A stretch of 64,000 bases of DNA from Deltaproteobacteria bacterium (GCA_003696955.1 RFGU01000026.1:1-64000); one strand, 5' to 3'; shown: positions 27,948-37,797, counted from the stretch's first letter. The notes: generated by a model not told the origin, from the sequence alone. A program made the numbers and translations.

Positions 27948-29765
27948 ATGCAGTGCCCGTCGCGGAAGATCCTCCCTCGTGCCGTCGGTCTCGCGGCGGC
28001 GGTCTGGCTCGGGGCCTGTGCACCCGCCGCGTCCGAGTCGCAGGTCCGGGCTCCGGCGTCCGGGCCCACCGAGGTATCGGCGTCGCCCTCGGGCACCGAC
28101 CGCATCGGCGCGGACCTTTCGTACCTGGCCGGCGATGCCCTCGAAGGTCGGGCTCCCGGTACGAAAGGGGACGAGGCGGCGCGCCGCTACATCGCCGAGG
28201 CGATGCGTGGGATCGGTCTCCTACCGGCGTTCGCGTCGGGCTATGAGCAGACCTTCGAAGTGACTGAGGGGGTGGCGCCTCGCCCGGGCGCGCACGTGTG
28301 GCTTACGGTGAACGGCGATGCGCTGCCGGTCGGCCCGCTCGCGGTGTCGTCGGCGGGGGCGGTGGAGGATGCGGCTCCCGTGGTGTTCGTCGGGCCCGGC
28401 GTGGCACCCAAGGGACGAGGATCCGGTGACTACGCCGGTGTGGGACGTGCGGTCGAAGGGGCCGTCGCGGTTGCGGTGGCCCGCGATCCGGAGGACCCCC
28501 ACGTCGATCCCGCGGCGCTTCGGATCGGTGCGCGGACCCTCGCCGCCAAGGAGCACGGGGCCGTCGCGTTCGTCTGGTGGGACCCCGAGGCCGACGCGGA
28601 CGCGGTCGCGGCCCTCGCTCTCGGACGGGCCGACGATCTCGGGATCCCGGCGGTGGTCTGCGGGGCGGCGTGCAACGAGGCGCTCGAGCGCGCCTTTCGG
28701 ATGAAGGCGCCCGGTGCGTGGCCGAAGCCGGGCACGCGGTCGCGGTCGTGGGCCACGCTATCGGTGCCCATCGAACGGGTTCGGGTCGAGACGGCCAACG
28801 TGGCCGGCATCCTGCCCGCCGGTGCGGAGGACGACGGGGACCGGGGCATCGTGGTCGTCGGGGCGCACCACGATCATCTCGGCCGTGGCCGGCCGGGGAG
28901 CCTTGCGCCCGAGGCGCGAGAGATCCACAACGGTGCCGACGACAACGCGAGCGGGGTGGCAGCGATCCTCGAGCTGGCCCGGCGGCTCGCCGCGCGACCG
29001 GCTCGCGAGCGGCGCTTCGACGTGATCGTGGTGGCGTTCGGCGCCGAGGAGATGGGCCTGATCGGTTCCAAGCGCTTCGTCGAGTCCCTCGACGATGCGA
29101 CGCGCAAGCGGATCGTCGCCATGCTCAACTTCGACATGGTGGGGCGCTATCGGCCGGACACCGGCCTCGTCGTGTCGGGCGTGGGGACGGCGGACCGTTG
29201 GAACGAGATCCTCGACGCCGTCTCCACCTCCTTGGTGCTGCGGCGCAAGCAAGACGGCTACGGGCCTTCCGATCACAGCAGCTTCTACGAGGCCCAGATC
29301 CCCGTGCTCCACTTCTTCACGGGCAACCACCCCGACTACCACCGGCCCACCGACGACGTGGACCGGGTCGACGTCGAGGGGATCGAGGCGATCGTGGCGC
29401 TCGCCGAAGGTGTGGTGGCCGGGCTCGAGGAGGGGCCGCGCCTGGCCTATCGCCGCATGGAACGCCCGAAGCGGGCCGTCCGGGGCTTTCGCGTGTCCTT
29501 GGGCACGATCCCCGACTACGCCGCCGAGGTGAAGGGCGTGCGCCTTTCGGGGGTGCGCCCGGGCGGCGCGGCCGATCGGGCGGGGCTTCGGGCGGGCGAC
29601 GTCGTGGTGGAACTTGCCGGACGTCCCGTGGAGAACATCGAGGCCTACATGGCGGCCTTCGCCCTGCTCGAGCCCGGCAAGCCGGCGCGGGTCGTCGTGC
29701 TTCGGGACGGTGCGCGCACGGTGCTCGAGATCGTCCCCGACGCGCCCCGTCGCAAGGCCCGGTGA
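27948..29765 (+). CDS. M28-family zinc aminopeptidase lipoprotein with PDZ domain
   Basis: A protein of 605 residues. The signal peptide ends in the lipobox LGAC (near residue 24), so the mature protein is a lipoprotein. The peptidase part has all five M28 metal and catalytic elements in order: VGAHHDHLGRG (His), NGADDNASGVA (bridging Asp), FGAEEMGLIGSK (general-base Glu), LNFDMVGR (Asp) and FFTGNHPDYHRPTDD (His). A protease-associated insert lies before it, and the last about 90 residues form a PDZ domain (GVRPGGAADRAGLRAGDVV). It likely trims peptides in the periplasm or at the outer membrane. TACCCT (27932-27937) ends 10 nt before the ATG. Confidence 0.93.
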   Translation: MQCPSRKILPRAVGLAAAVWLGACAPAASESQVRAPASGPTEVSASPSGTDRIGADLSYLAGDALEGRAPGTKGDEAARRYIAEAMRGIGLLPAFASGYEQTFEVTEGVAPRPGAHVWLTVNGDALPVGPLAVSSAGAVEDAAPVVFVGPGVAPKGRGSGDYAGVGRAVEGAVAVAVARDPEDPHVDPAALRIGARTLAAKEHGAVAFVWWDPEADADAVAALALGRADDLGIPAVVCGAACNEALERAFRMKAPGAWPKPGTRSRSWATLSVPIERVRVETANVAGILPAGAEDDGDRGIVVVGAHHDHLGRGRPGSLAPEAREIHNGADDNASGVAAILELARRLAARPARERRFDVIVVAFGAEEMGLIGSKRFVESLDDATRKRIVAMLNFDMVGRYRPDTGLVVSGVGTADRWNEILDAVSTSLVLRRKQDGYGPSDHSSFYEAQIPVLHFFTGNHPDYHRPTDDVDRVDVEGIEAIVALAEGVVAGLEEGPRLAYRRMERPKRAVRGFRVSLGTIPDYAAEVKGVRLSGVRPGGAADRAGLRAGDVVVELAGRPVENIEAYMAAFALLEPGKPARVVVLRDGARTVLEIVPDAPRRKAR

Positions 29766-29784
29766 GGGCGAGCCGCGCGAAGCG

Positions 29785-29802
29785 GCAGCCACGGGGGGCT
29801 GC
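29785..29802. terminator. Possible terminator hairpin between converging genes
   Basis: GCAGCC (29785-29790) pairs perfectly with GGCTGC (29797-29802) around a 6-nt loop in the 43-base gap between two converging genes. There is no T-run on either side. Confidence 0.35.
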
Positions 29803-29808
29803 AGCCCA

Positions 29809-31116
29809 TCAGATCACCGTGCGCGTGTCGTCGGTGTGCTCGTCCGCGGCGCCGGTGGCGATCCAGACGCCGACGCGGCGATGGGGGCCATCCATGGCCC
29901 GCAGCCGTTCGATCTGCCGCGCGGAGAGTCGTGAACGGCTCGCCACGAGGGCGAGTTGGCCCGAGAGCACCGGTCGCGACACGACCATGCCTTCTTCGAG
30001 TTCGTCGAGGCGAACGCGCCGCTCGTCGCGGCCGAGGAGTCCCGGGAGGATCTCGAACAAGACCGATTCGAGCAGATTCGGTTCGAATCGGCTGCCCGCA
30101 TGGTGTGCGAGTTCGTCCGTGGCTCGGGCGATCTGGACGTCCTCGTCCTCCACCGACGCAGTGCGCAGCGACGTCTCGAACGCCGACACGATCTGCAGCA
30201 GGCGTGCCGTCCGCGGCGGACGCAGCAGTTCGTCCTCCTCCTCGTGGGCTTCGTGGTGGCGGGCGACGATCTCCGCGATGGTCTCGAACGCCGGGAGCTT
30301 GCCAAGGAGGCGGCCAGCCGTGGCCGAGTGCTCGCAGAACCCGCGAGGGACCGGGACGTCCTCGTCCGGGTGGGCCGGCAGCAGGACATGGTGCACCAGG
30401 GCGGCGAGGCGAAGATCTTCGATCTCGGTCGTCGACCAGCCAAGGGCCGACGCGCAGGCGACACACCACTGGGCGACGCGTTCGCTGCGGCTCGCCATCT
30501 CCGGGGCGGCGGCGCGCAAGGTGGCGACGAGGGTGGCGGTGATCGCCTCGGCATCGGCGGGTAGGGCGGTGATCTGTTCGATGCTCGCCTGCTGCATGAC
30601 CTCGACCTGGGAGGACAGGTCGTCGATGAGGCGGCGGGCCCGCGAAAGATCGAGGCGCAGCCTACGGCGGTCCCGATCGAGCCGGGACACGCGGACGCTG
30701 TCGAGGGCCAGGCGGCGGTTCCGCCGCGTGTCGCACCGATACCCTTCGGCTGCTTCGAAGACGTCCTCCCACAACTCGTCGGGGTCCCAGGGGCGGACCA
30801 GAATCTTGACGGCGCCGCAGCGGTTGACGGCACAGGCGGCCACGCGGATGTCATGGGCCTCGCTCACGAGCAGTACGAGCGCGGTTTCCGGGTCCACCTC
30901 GCGGGCGTCGTAGAGGAAATCGATGCCCGAAGCGTCGTTGCCCAGGTCCTCGTCGGCGATCACGACGGCGAACTCCCGCGCGGCCAGATCGGCGAGGGCG
31001 GCGTCCGGCTCGTCGTGGACGTGCACGTCGTAGCCGGCCTGCTCGAGTTGCGAACCCATGAGGTCCCGGTCCGCCGGGTTGGGCGAAAGGAGAAGCACGC
31101 GGGGGGCCCGGGCCAT
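29809..31116 (-). CDS. Response regulator with degenerate HD-GYP-like domain
   Basis: A protein of 435 residues. Residues about 4-125 are a receiver domain (VLLLSPNPADRD, the acidic pocket VVIADEDL with the phospho-acceptor Asp, and the conserved Lys in KILVRPW). A coiled-coil-like linker (RLRLDLSRARRLIDDLSSQVEV) leads to a domain laid out like HD-GYP phosphodiesterases: LVHHVLLPAHPDE, EHSATAGRLL, IAEIVARHHE. However, the HD pair reads HH, the GYP motif is missing and the late Asp ligand is replaced (LLQIVSAFE), so cyclic-di-GMP hydrolysis is doubtful. Start: ATG 31116 with GGGGGGA a few bases upstream; an earlier GTG at 31158 is possible. No partner kinase gene is adjacent. Confidence 0.82.
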   Translation of the reverse strand: MARAPRVLLLSPNPADRDLMGSQLEQAGYDVHVHDEPDAALADLAAREFAVVIADEDLGNDASGIDFLYDAREVDPETALVLLVSEAHDIRVAACAVNRCGAVKILVRPWDPDELWEDVFEAAEGYRCDTRRNRRLALDSVRVSRLDRDRRRLRLDLSRARRLIDDLSSQVEVMQQASIEQITALPADAEAITATLVATLRAAAPEMASRSERVAQWCVACASALGWSTTEIEDLRLAALVHHVLLPAHPDEDVPVPRGFCEHSATAGRLLGKLPAFETIAEIVARHHEAHEEEDELLRPPRTARLLQIVSAFETSLRTASVEDEDVQIARATDELAHHAGSRFEPNLLESVLFEILPGLLGRDERRVRLDELEEGMVVSRPVLSGQLALVASRSRLSARQIERLRAMDGPHRRVGVWIATGAADEHTDDTRTVI

Positions 31117-31223
31117 GCCGATCCCCCCATCGGCCGATGCGGGCGGGCGCCCAAGCACGGGCTGGGGACCGTTGTGGCTCCGTTGCCCTTACGTGGCCCC
31201 CTGCGGGGCCGGCGCGGCCCGGA

Positions 31224-31880
31224 TCAGTCCACGGGCATGGTGCCCACCGGGTCTGCGACTCGAAAGTCGCAGGCCGTCTTCGCGCGCACCTCGTCGAGGG
31301 TGACGCCCGGGGCGAGTTCCACGAGGGTCAGGCCCTCCTCGACGCGGAAGTAGGCCAGGTCCGTGAAGATCTCGTGGACGACCTCCTTGCCCGTCAGGGG
31401 CAGGGTGCACTCGGGCAGGATCTTGGGGGCGCCCGACTTGCTGACGTGCTCCATCATGACGATGACCCGGCGCGAGCCAGCGACCAGATCCATGGCGCCG
31501 CCCATGCCCTTGACCTTCTTGCCCGGGATCATCCAGTTGGCCAGGTCGCCGCGCTCGCTGACCTCCATGGCTCCGAGGACGCAAAGGTCGAGGTGACCGC
31601 CCCGGATCATGGCGAAGGACTCGTGGCTGCCGAAGAACGAGGCACCGGGCCGGAACGTGACGGTCTGCTTGCCGGCGTTGATGAGATCCGGGTCCACCTC
31701 GTCCTCCCGCGGGAAGGGGCCCATGCCGAGCAACCCGTTCTCGCTGTGGAGGATGACGTCCATGCCCTCGGGGATGTGGTTCGCCACGAGCGTGGGCATC
31801 CCGATGCCGAGGTTGACGTAGAAGCCGTCGCGCAGTTCCTGGGCGATGCGGCGGGCAATCTGATCGCGGGAAAGGGGCAC
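31224..31880 (-). CDS. scoB: 3-oxoacid CoA-transferase subunit B
   Basis: The beta chain of succinyl-CoA:3-oxoacid CoA-transferase, which moves CoA between succinate and acetoacetate. It has 218 residues, the usual size, and starts at GTG 31880. The catalytic Glu47 is in [11 protein letters not shown], and the family blocks [29 protein letters not shown] and [16 protein letters not shown] are intact. Only one base separates its start from the scoA stop, so the two chains are co-translated. With the AtoE-type transporter at 51858 this points to acetoacetate or short-chain acid use. Confidence 0.97.
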   Translation of the reverse strand: MPLSRDQIARRIAQELRDGFYVNLGIGMPTLVANHIPEGMDVILHSENGLLGMGPFPREDEVDPDLINAGKQTVTFRPGASFFGSHESFAMIRGGHLDLCVLGAMEVSERGDLANWMIPGKKVKGMGGAMDLVAGSRRVIVMMEHVSKSGAPKILPECTLPLTGKEVVHEIFTDLAYFRVEEGLTLVELAPGVTLDEVRAKTACDFRVADPVGTMPVD

Positions 31881-31881
31881 G

Positions 31882-32577
31882 TCAGTCCTCCCGGACGGTT
31901 CGGAATTCGATGGGCTTTTCGTAGGACGCCCCCTGGAGGATCCGGTGCACGTAGATCCCCGGGGTGTGGATGAAGTTGGGGTCGAGCTCGCCGGCGGGCA
32001 CGAGTTCCTCGACTTCGGCGATGACCACCTTGGCTGCGGTCGCCATGGCCTGATTGAAGTTATTGGCGGTGTAGCGGTAGACGAGGTTGCCGTGGGTGTC
32101 TCCGCGCCAGGCCTTGACGATGGCGAAGTCGGCCGTCAGGGCCCGCTCGAGCACGTACATACGACCGTCGAACTCCCGGACCTCCTTGCCCTCGGCCACG
32201 ACCGTGCCGTAGCCGGTGGGCGTGTAGAAGGCGGGGATCCCGGCGCCGCCGGCCCGGATCCGCTCGGCCAGGGTGCCCTGGGGGACGAGGTCCACCTCGA
32301 GTTCGCCGGACAGGAAGAGTTTTTCGAAGGTCTTGTTCTCGCCGACGTAGGACGAGGTCATCTTGCGGACCTGGCCGGCGGCGAGCAGGATGCCGAGCCC
32401 CTTGTCGTCGATGCCGCAGTTGTTGGAGATGATGTGGAGATCCTTGACGCCCTTTTCGTGCAGGGCGTAGATCAGGTTTTCCGGGTTGCCGCACAGCCCG
32501 AATCCGCCCGACATGATCGTGGCGCCGTCGGGAACGTCGGCGACGGCCTCGGCGGCCGATGGAACCGTCTTGTTCAT
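31882..32577 (-). CDS. scoA: 3-oxoacid CoA-transferase subunit A
   Basis: The alpha chain of the same transferase, 231 residues. The CoA-binding [13 protein letters not shown] is near residues 24-36, then [22 protein letters not shown] and [14 protein letters not shown], all typical. The frame is open far upstream, but similarity starts at [12 protein letters not shown], and a GAGG lies about 10 nt before that ATG. It is the first gene of the scoAB pair. Confidence 0.97.
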   Translation of the reverse strand: MNKTVPSAAEAVADVPDGATIMSGGFGLCGNPENLIYALHEKGVKDLHIISNNCGIDDKGLGILLAAGQVRKMTSSYVGENKTFEKLFLSGELEVDLVPQGTLAERIRAGGAGIPAFYTPTGYGTVVAEGKEVREFDGRMYVLERALTADFAIVKAWRGDTHGNLVYRYTANNFNQAMATAAKVVIAEVEELVPAGELDPNFIHTPGIYVHRILQGASYEKPIEFRTVRED

Positions 32578-32761
32578 GGTGGATGCCTCGTCCGGGAGTG
32601 TTCCGGCTCGGCGCGTCCGTGACAAGCCGCAACGTGGCAAGTTGCAACGGCCCACGCCGCGGGGGTGAAGCGACTTGCCCGCGGCGGGCGCGGATGCGCC
32701 GTGATACCTCGCCTGCGCGGCGGCACGGCGGTTGGCATCCATGTTGCTTCGTGGGGGGGGC

Positions 32762-33178
32762 ATGATGGCCCGCTCGCTCCCCGCCGCCCTCCTCCCCGCC
32801 GTCTTCGCCGCCTTGGCCGCTTCCACGGCGGTGGCCGCCCAACCCGCGCCGGGCAGCGAGCTGCGCGATCTGCACGCGTCCCGGCCCGCCTCGGCCAGCG
32901 ACTGCCCTCCGTGCCCGTGTGCGACCCCCCTCCGCGGCGAGCCGGGCCCGCCGGCCGCGCCCGACCTCAAGGATCTACCCGAGCCGCGACGGGGTGCTGG
33001 GGCCGCCCGACCGGCGCCACCTACCGATCTCCTGCCCCTCGAACGGGATCTTCCCCGCGCGTCGGGGCCCCGGGCCGTGGAGCTCTCCGATCCCTTCGTT
33101 TCCAGTCGGGCGAGGATGCGCAAGACCACCGTCGCCCCGGCGCCCATGCCGGGGGACCTCAAGCCCCTCGGACGCTGA
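32762..33178 (+). CDS. Small secreted protein with repeated Asp-Leu motifs
   Basis: A protein of 138 residues, family unknown to me. A clear signal peptide (basic start, hydrophobic [18 protein letters not shown], cleavage near AAQPA) implies export. The mature part is Pro/Arg/Asp-rich and disordered-looking, with recurring short motifs [28 protein letters not shown] and DLKPLGR, and one CPPCPC cluster. A basic segment ([13 protein letters not shown]) precedes the end. ATG 32762 or 32765 can start it. It sits between scoA and the VWA lipoprotein with no evident operon partner. Confidence 0.62.
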   Translation: MMARSLPAALLPAVFAALAASTAVAAQPAPGSELRDLHASRPASASDCPPCPCATPLRGEPGPPAAPDLKDLPEPRRGAGAARPAPPTDLLPLERDLPRASGPRAVELSDPFVSSRARMRKTTVAPAPMPGDLKPLGR

Positions 33179-33200
33179 TCGTGCCCCGTGCCGGCCCGGT

Positions 33201-34379
33201 TCAGCCGGCCGGCTTGGTGGGGCAGCCGAACTTGATCTGGATCTGGGCGTTGTCGAAGCCCTGGACCTTGTCGCAGGTCTGTGGGCACAGGAGGATCTGC
33301 GTCGGGTTGGCCGGGTCGTCGTAGTACCAGCCGTCGGTGACCGAGGGGCAGTCGGCGGGGTCGTCGACGCGGCCGATGTCCAAGATGCCTCCCATGCCGT
33401 CGTCGAACTGCACGTTGACCTTGTCCGGATCGAAGTTCTCGGTATCGGGGATGTCCCAGGAGCAGGCGATGGCCGCATCCTGCACCACCTTCTCGGAGAC
33501 CGCGTCGAAGACCGGGGCGAAGTCCTGGTCGCACAGGTTGCCGAACACGCCTCCGGTCATGTTGACGAGCGCCTCGTACTCCTTGCCCTGGTCGGCCGCG
33601 AGCAGGCAGCACGACGTCATCTGCAGGCAGGCCAACGCCGGATCCTCCGGGGAGGCGATGGCATGGAAGACGTACTTGCCGTACTCGGGGTTGATGGCCA
33701 CCAGCATCGAATGGAACGCGCCCGCCGACAGGCTCGAGTCGTCGTCCGTGATGACGATCATGTGCAGCGATCCGTCGGGCCGCAGGATCTGGCTCCATTC
33801 GGGTTCGGTGTCCAGGATGTCCTGAAGCGCCGAGTTGCTGCTGACCTTCTTGTCGATGTGGAGGAACGAGGGCGGATTGTTGTCGTCGGGCGGATTCTCG
33901 AGGCAACCGCCGGGCTTTCCGAGCGGGGCGTTGATGCAAATGCCGTTGCCGTTGCCCGGATACGACGAGATGAGGGCGACGTGGGCCTCGATCCCCGCTT
34001 GAATGATCTGGTTCGAGAAGGTATTGAGGTAGTTTTGGACGAAGTTGGCCTCGAAGTCCATGCTGCCGGAGTTGTCGACGACGACGATGATGTCGGCCGG
34101 CTGCAGCTTGTTCTCGGCCGTGTCCGTGACCTCCTCGCACGTCGGGCCGGTGCCGGCCGAGGTCTCGGCTTCTCCCACGTCGAACAGGGTTCCGGTGGAA
34201 CTGCCCGTGCCGGTTGCGCTGGCCGTGCCGGTGGTCGAATCGGTGGCCGAACCGTTCGACGTCGAGTTGCCACCCGTCGTAAGGGTGGTGGACGTGGTGT
34301 TCTTGTCGTCCCGTCCCTCGCCGCCGTTGCAGGCGACGAGCAACGCGACCGTCGTGGCACATACGTACGATCGAAGCAT
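33201..34379 (-). CDS. VWA-domain lipoprotein with Ser/Thr/Gly linker
   Basis: A protein of 392 residues from ATG 34379. The signal peptide ends at Cys17 (LLVAC), so it is a lipoprotein. A linker of about 50 residues made almost only of Thr, Ser, Gly and Asn follows, then a von Willebrand A domain with the metal site [10 protein letters not shown] (Asp102, Ser104, Ser106). The second half is rich in Cys ([24 protein letters not shown]), consistent with disulphides outside the cytoplasm. Such proteins are abundant in myxobacteria and thought to bind ligands or other surface proteins; no target is visible. TATGCT lies 26 nt upstream of the ATG on the minus strand. Confidence 0.88.
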   Translation of the reverse strand: MLRSYVCATTVALLVACNGGEGRDDKNTTSTTLTTGGNSTSNGSATDSTTGTASATGTGSSTGTLFDVGEAETSAGTGPTCEEVTDTAENKLQPADIIVVVDNSGSMDFEANFVQNYLNTFSNQIIQAGIEAHVALISSYPGNGNGICINAPLGKPGGCLENPPDDNNPPSFLHIDKKVSSNSALQDILDTEPEWSQILRPDGSLHMIVITDDDSSLSAGAFHSMLVAINPEYGKYVFHAIASPEDPALACLQMTSCCLLAADQGKEYEALVNMTGGVFGNLCDQDFAPVFDAVSEKVVQDAAIACSWDIPDTENFDPDKVNVQFDDGMGGILDIGRVDDPADCPSVTDGWYYDDPANPTQILLCPQTCDKVQGFDNAQIQIKFGCPTKPAG

Positions 34380-34405
34380 GGGCGCGTGTCCCCCCTTTGG
34401 GCCAG

Positions 34406-34411
34406 AGCATA
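34406..34411 (-). promoter_or_regulatory. -10-like hexamer TATGCT upstream of the VWA lipoprotein gene
   Basis: TATGCT on the minus strand in a short A/T-richer patch, 26 nt before ATG 34379. The spacing would give an mRNA with a short leader of about 20 nt, longer than for the other members of this hexamer set. Confidence 0.4.
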
Positions 34412-34473
34412 TCAGCACCGCCGCGTCCCGACCGCCCCGCCGGGCGCGGCCCCGGGTCGTGCGGGATCACACG

Positions 34474-34734
34474 CTAGTGCAAGATGCGCTCGTCGGCGTC
34501 CTCGTCCTCGTCGTCCTCGGCTTCGTCGAATTCCGCGCGCGCACGTCGACGGTCGCGCTCGAGGAGGAAGCCGGCGACGATGAAGCCCACGGCGAGGCTC
34601 CACAGCAGCACGACCACGAGCAGCCACAGGAGGTCGGAGCGCTCCTCCGCTGCGTCGAGCGCATGACCCCATTGGGCGAGGAAGGCCGCGTGGGCGAGGT
34701 AGGCGACGGCGGCCAGGACGCATCGGGAGCGCAC
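34474..34734 (-). CDS. Small two-helix membrane protein
   Basis: A protein of 86 residues from GTG 34734 (an ATG at 34815 in the same frame would overlap the divergent gene start and seems less likely). Two hydrophobic helices (CVLAAVAYLAHAAFLAQW and LLWLLVVVLLWSLAVGFIVAGFLL) are joined by a short acidic loop. The C-terminus is very polar: an Arg-rich stretch followed by an acidic tail (DEAEDDEDEDADE). No motif reveals a function. It is divergent from the phosphohexomutase gene. Confidence 0.6.
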   Translation of the reverse strand: MRSRCVLAAVAYLAHAAFLAQWGHALDAAEERSDLLWLLVVVLLWSLAVGFIVAGFLLERDRRRARAEFDEAEDDEDEDADERILH

Positions 34735-34813
34735 GTTCGCGAGTATGGCACGGCCTCGGCCGCCTGACACGCCGATTCCGCCGCCGCGTGCCGGGCGTGT
34801 ACCATCGCGCGCC

Positions 34814-36601
34814 ATGGACGCCTCGGCCCTCGGCCGCCTTCCCCTCCCTCCCTCCGTGATCCAAGAGATCCGGCGCTGGCTCGCCGAACCGGCCTACGCG
34901 GATACCCGCGCCGAACTCGAGAAGGAAGTGCGCAGTGCCCTCGAAGGCGACGGCGCCGCCGTCGACGAGCTCGCCGACGCCTTCAGCGGCCCGCTCCCCA
35001 TCGGGACGGGCGGGCGGCGGGGGCCGTGCGGACCGGGGCCCAATCGCATGAACGCCGTCGTGCTGCGCGAGACGGCACGGGGGATGGCGGCCGCCATGCG
35101 ACGCTTCGGCGTGGCGCCGGTGGCGGCCGTGGCCTACGACACGCGCGCCACGTCCCGCGCCTTCTCCCGCATCGTGGCCGACACCCTCGCCGGGGAGGGG
35201 ATCGACGTGCGGGTCCTCGACGCGCCGCGACCGACGCCCCAGCTTTCGTACTTCGTGCGGCGTAGCGGCTGCGGCGCCGGGGCCGTGATCTCGGCCAGCC
35301 ACAATCCGCCGCGCGACAACGGGATCAAGGTCTACGGCGACGACGGCGCCCAGGTGATCGGCCGATGGGCCAAGGTCCTGACCGAGGAGATCCGACGGGC
35401 CGCCGGGCGCGGGGCGGAGGGCGCGTCCGCCCCGTCCGGGAGGGTCGAGTACCTGTCGGGCGACGCGCTGGCGCAGGCGGATGCGGACTATCGCGGGTAC
35501 GTCGCGGCCCAGGGGGTGACCGGCGACGATCTGGGCGCGGCGGGCCTTCGGGTGGTCTACACGCCCCTTCATGGGGTCGGTGCGGCCAGTGTCGTGCCGG
35601 TGCTCGAGAACAGGGGCCTATCGTTGCATACCGTGGAGCGACAGATGGACCCGGACGGCGGCCGGTTCTCGACGGTCGCCACGGCCAATCCCGAAGACCC
35701 CGCCGCGTTCGACATGGCGCGCGGCGTGGCGGAAGAGGTCGGCGCCGATCTCGTGCTCGCCACGGACCCCGATGCCGACCGCCTCGGGGCGCTCGTTCGG
35801 GGCAAGGACGGTCGCCTTGCGTTCGTCGACGGCAATCGGCTCGGCGTGCTCATGCTCGATCACGTGCTGCGCCATGCGGCCGATCCGTCGGGCTGGGTGC
35901 TGACCACCCTCGTGACGACCCCCTTGGTGGCCAAGCTGTCGGAAGCCGCGGGCGTGCCGGTCGTCGACGATCTGCTCGTCGGGTTCAAGCACCATGCGGG
36001 GATGGTGCGGGAGCACCCGGAGCGCCCCGTCGTCTTCGCGTGCGAGGAGAGCCACGGCTACCTTCGCGGCAACGAGGTCCGCGACAAGGACGGTGCAATC
36101 GCGGCGCTGCTCCTCGCCGAGGCCGCGGCCGCGGCCAAGGCCGCCGGGCTCACGTTGTTCGACCGGTTGGCCACGGTCTTCGAACGACACGGTTACCACC
36201 GCGAGCGCACGCGGAACCTGCGAAGGGAGGGCCCGAAGGGCCGCGCCGCCATGGCGGCCGTCATGGAGCGGTTGCGTGCGGCGCCGCCTTCGGCGTTCGG
36301 CCCCTTCCTGGTCCGCGGGACCATCGATCGCGCCGCCGGCCAGAGGACCGGCAGCCCCACGCGGGACCTTCCGGGCAACGTCGTGGTGTTTTCGGGAGAG
36401 ACCAACGAGGGGCCGCTCGCCGGGGCCAAGGTCGTGTTCCGCCCGTCGGGAACCGAGCCCAAACTCAAGATCTACGTCCTCGGATGGACGGAACCCGGGA
36501 CGCCGTCGGAAATCTGGCCCGAGGCCGATGCTGCGGTCGACAGCGTGGCGGACGCCGCCGAGGCGTGGACCCATCGGATCCTGGACGGGGCCTTGGGTTG
36601 A
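34814..36601 (+). CDS. Phosphoglucomutase/phosphomannomutase-type phosphohexomutase
   Basis: A 595-residue alpha-D-phosphohexomutase that moves phosphate between C1 and C6 of a sugar phosphate. The phosphoserine loop SASHNPP is near residue 160, the metal loop ATDPDADRLG near 318, the sugar-binding CEESHGY near 415 and the phosphate-binding RPSGTEPK near 543. The size and the GYHRER segment match the large bacterial PGM type of the PgcA kind, so glucose-1-phosphate is the likeliest product, but mannose or deoxyribose phosphates cannot be ruled out. TACCAT (34800-34805) ends 8 nt before the ATG. The next gene starts 13 bases after the stop. Confidence 0.9.
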   Translation: MDASALGRLPLPPSVIQEIRRWLAEPAYADTRAELEKEVRSALEGDGAAVDELADAFSGPLPIGTGGRRGPCGPGPNRMNAVVLRETARGMAAAMRRFGVAPVAAVAYDTRATSRAFSRIVADTLAGEGIDVRVLDAPRPTPQLSYFVRRSGCGAGAVISASHNPPRDNGIKVYGDDGAQVIGRWAKVLTEEIRRAAGRGAEGASAPSGRVEYLSGDALAQADADYRGYVAAQGVTGDDLGAAGLRVVYTPLHGVGAASVVPVLENRGLSLHTVERQMDPDGGRFSTVATANPEDPAAFDMARGVAEEVGADLVLATDPDADRLGALVRGKDGRLAFVDGNRLGVLMLDHVLRHAADPSGWVLTTLVTTPLVAKLSEAAGVPVVDDLLVGFKHHAGMVREHPERPVVFACEESHGYLRGNEVRDKDGAIAALLLAEAAAAAKAAGLTLFDRLATVFERHGYHRERTRNLRREGPKGRAAMAAVMERLRAAPPSAFGPFLVRGTIDRAAGQRTGSPTRDLPGNVVVFSGETNEGPLAGAKVVFRPSGTEPKLKIYVLGWTEPGTPSEIWPEADAAVDSVADAAEAWTHRILDGALG

Positions 36602-36614
36602 CCGGGAGGCTGCC

Positions 36615-37724
36615 GTGGGCTCGGGGGAGCGGAGGTGGAGCACGGCGGTGGCGGTGGTGGTGGCCGTCGCGGTCGTCGCCTGGCTCGTGGCCGAGCCGGG
36701 TGCGCCGGTCCCCGACGAGGGAACCGCCGCGGGCCCCGAGACGCCGAGCCCGACTCCGAACGTCGCTCGATCCCGACGACCTCCGTCGGCGCGGCCGCGC
36801 CCGCCCGCCGGCCCCTTGCCGCGTGCCGACGGTCGCGTAGGCGTCGTGCGGGGGCGGGTCGTGGGCCCCGACGGCGAACCCGTCTCCGGGGGGACGCTGT
36901 CGGCCCGCTGTCTCGACGACGACGGCGAGGTGCATCCGATCCCGGGTGGCAATGCCGTCGTCGGGGACGACGGGGCGTTCGAATTGCTCGGGTGCGACGG
37001 CACCGTGTGCATCGACATGCACCACGCGGAGTACGTGCGGGCCGAACCGTGGGAGACCCGCCCGTCGCCGCGTCCCGTGACGCTGCGGGCACGGCCCTTC
37101 GCCCGCTTGAGCGGCCGGGTCGAGGACGAGGACGGAGCGCCCGTGCCCGGCGCGCGGGTCGTGGCGCTTCCCGGGGCGGGCACCGATCCCCATGCCGTGC
37201 CGCCGTTTACGGCGGTGCGCACGTCCACCGACGCCGACGGTGCCTTCTCCTTCGCCCGCGTCGAGCGCCCGCCCTGCGATGCCTGCGATGCGCAACAGGG
37301 ACGCTGCGAGGAGGGGGCCGACGACGCGCTGCGCACCTGGAGCGAGGTGCGCCTGACCGCGTGGAGCGAGGACCGACCTCCGGCCGAACGGACGGTGGAC
37401 CCCGAGGGCGGGGACGCTCCCGTGGTGCTTCGGCTTCCGCGCCCCCTCGCCCCCATCGAGGGGCGCGTGACGGGACGGTTGCCGCCCGGAAGCTACGTCC
37501 TGGCGCGTTCCGAGGCGCGGCCCTACGAGGTCCACCGGGCCGACGTCGGCCCCGACGGTCGCTTTGCGGTGATCGGCCTCGGGGACGGCCCCTACACCCT
37601 GCGCCTTTTGGCGGGGCGGCGTGAACTTGCGCGGCGGCGCGGCGTCACGGCCGGTGAACGCCTCGATTGGTCGGTCGGCGGCTCCGAGAACGACGAGCCG
37701 CCATCCGGCAACCCCTCGAAATAA
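36615..37724 (+). CDS. Membrane-anchored protein with carboxypeptidase-regulatory-like domains
   Basis: A protein of 369 residues from GTG 36615, which has GGGAGG about 6 nt upstream. An N-terminal helix (STAVAVVVAVAVVAWLVA) anchors it or acts as an uncleaved signal. A Pro-rich linker follows, then three beta-sandwich units of the carboxypeptidase-regulatory-like type, each starting with a G(R/V)V...DG pattern: VRGRVVGPDGEPVSGG, LSGRVEDEDGAPVPGARV and IEGRVTGRLPPGSY. The second holds a Cys cluster (CDACDAQQGRC). These domains usually serve as surface or adhesion modules. It sits between the mutase and the dual kinase. Confidence 0.78.
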   Translation: MGSGERRWSTAVAVVVAVAVVAWLVAEPGAPVPDEGTAAGPETPSPTPNVARSRRPPSARPRPPAGPLPRADGRVGVVRGRVVGPDGEPVSGGTLSARCLDDDGEVHPIPGGNAVVGDDGAFELLGCDGTVCIDMHHAEYVRAEPWETRPSPRPVTLRARPFARLSGRVEDEDGAPVPGARVVALPGAGTDPHAVPPFTAVRTSTDADGAFSFARVERPPCDACDAQQGRCEEGADDALRTWSEVRLTAWSEDRPPAERTVDPEGGDAPVVLRLPRPLAPIEGRVTGRLPPGSYVLARSEARPYEVHRADVGPDGRFAVIGLGDGPYTLRLLAGRRELARRRGVTAGERLDWSVGGSENDEPPSGNPSK

Positions 37725-37797
37725 CGGGCGAAATCCCCGTATCGGCGGCACCGCCCACCGGCGTCGTCCGCAACCCGCGCTATCCTTGGCCACGCGC

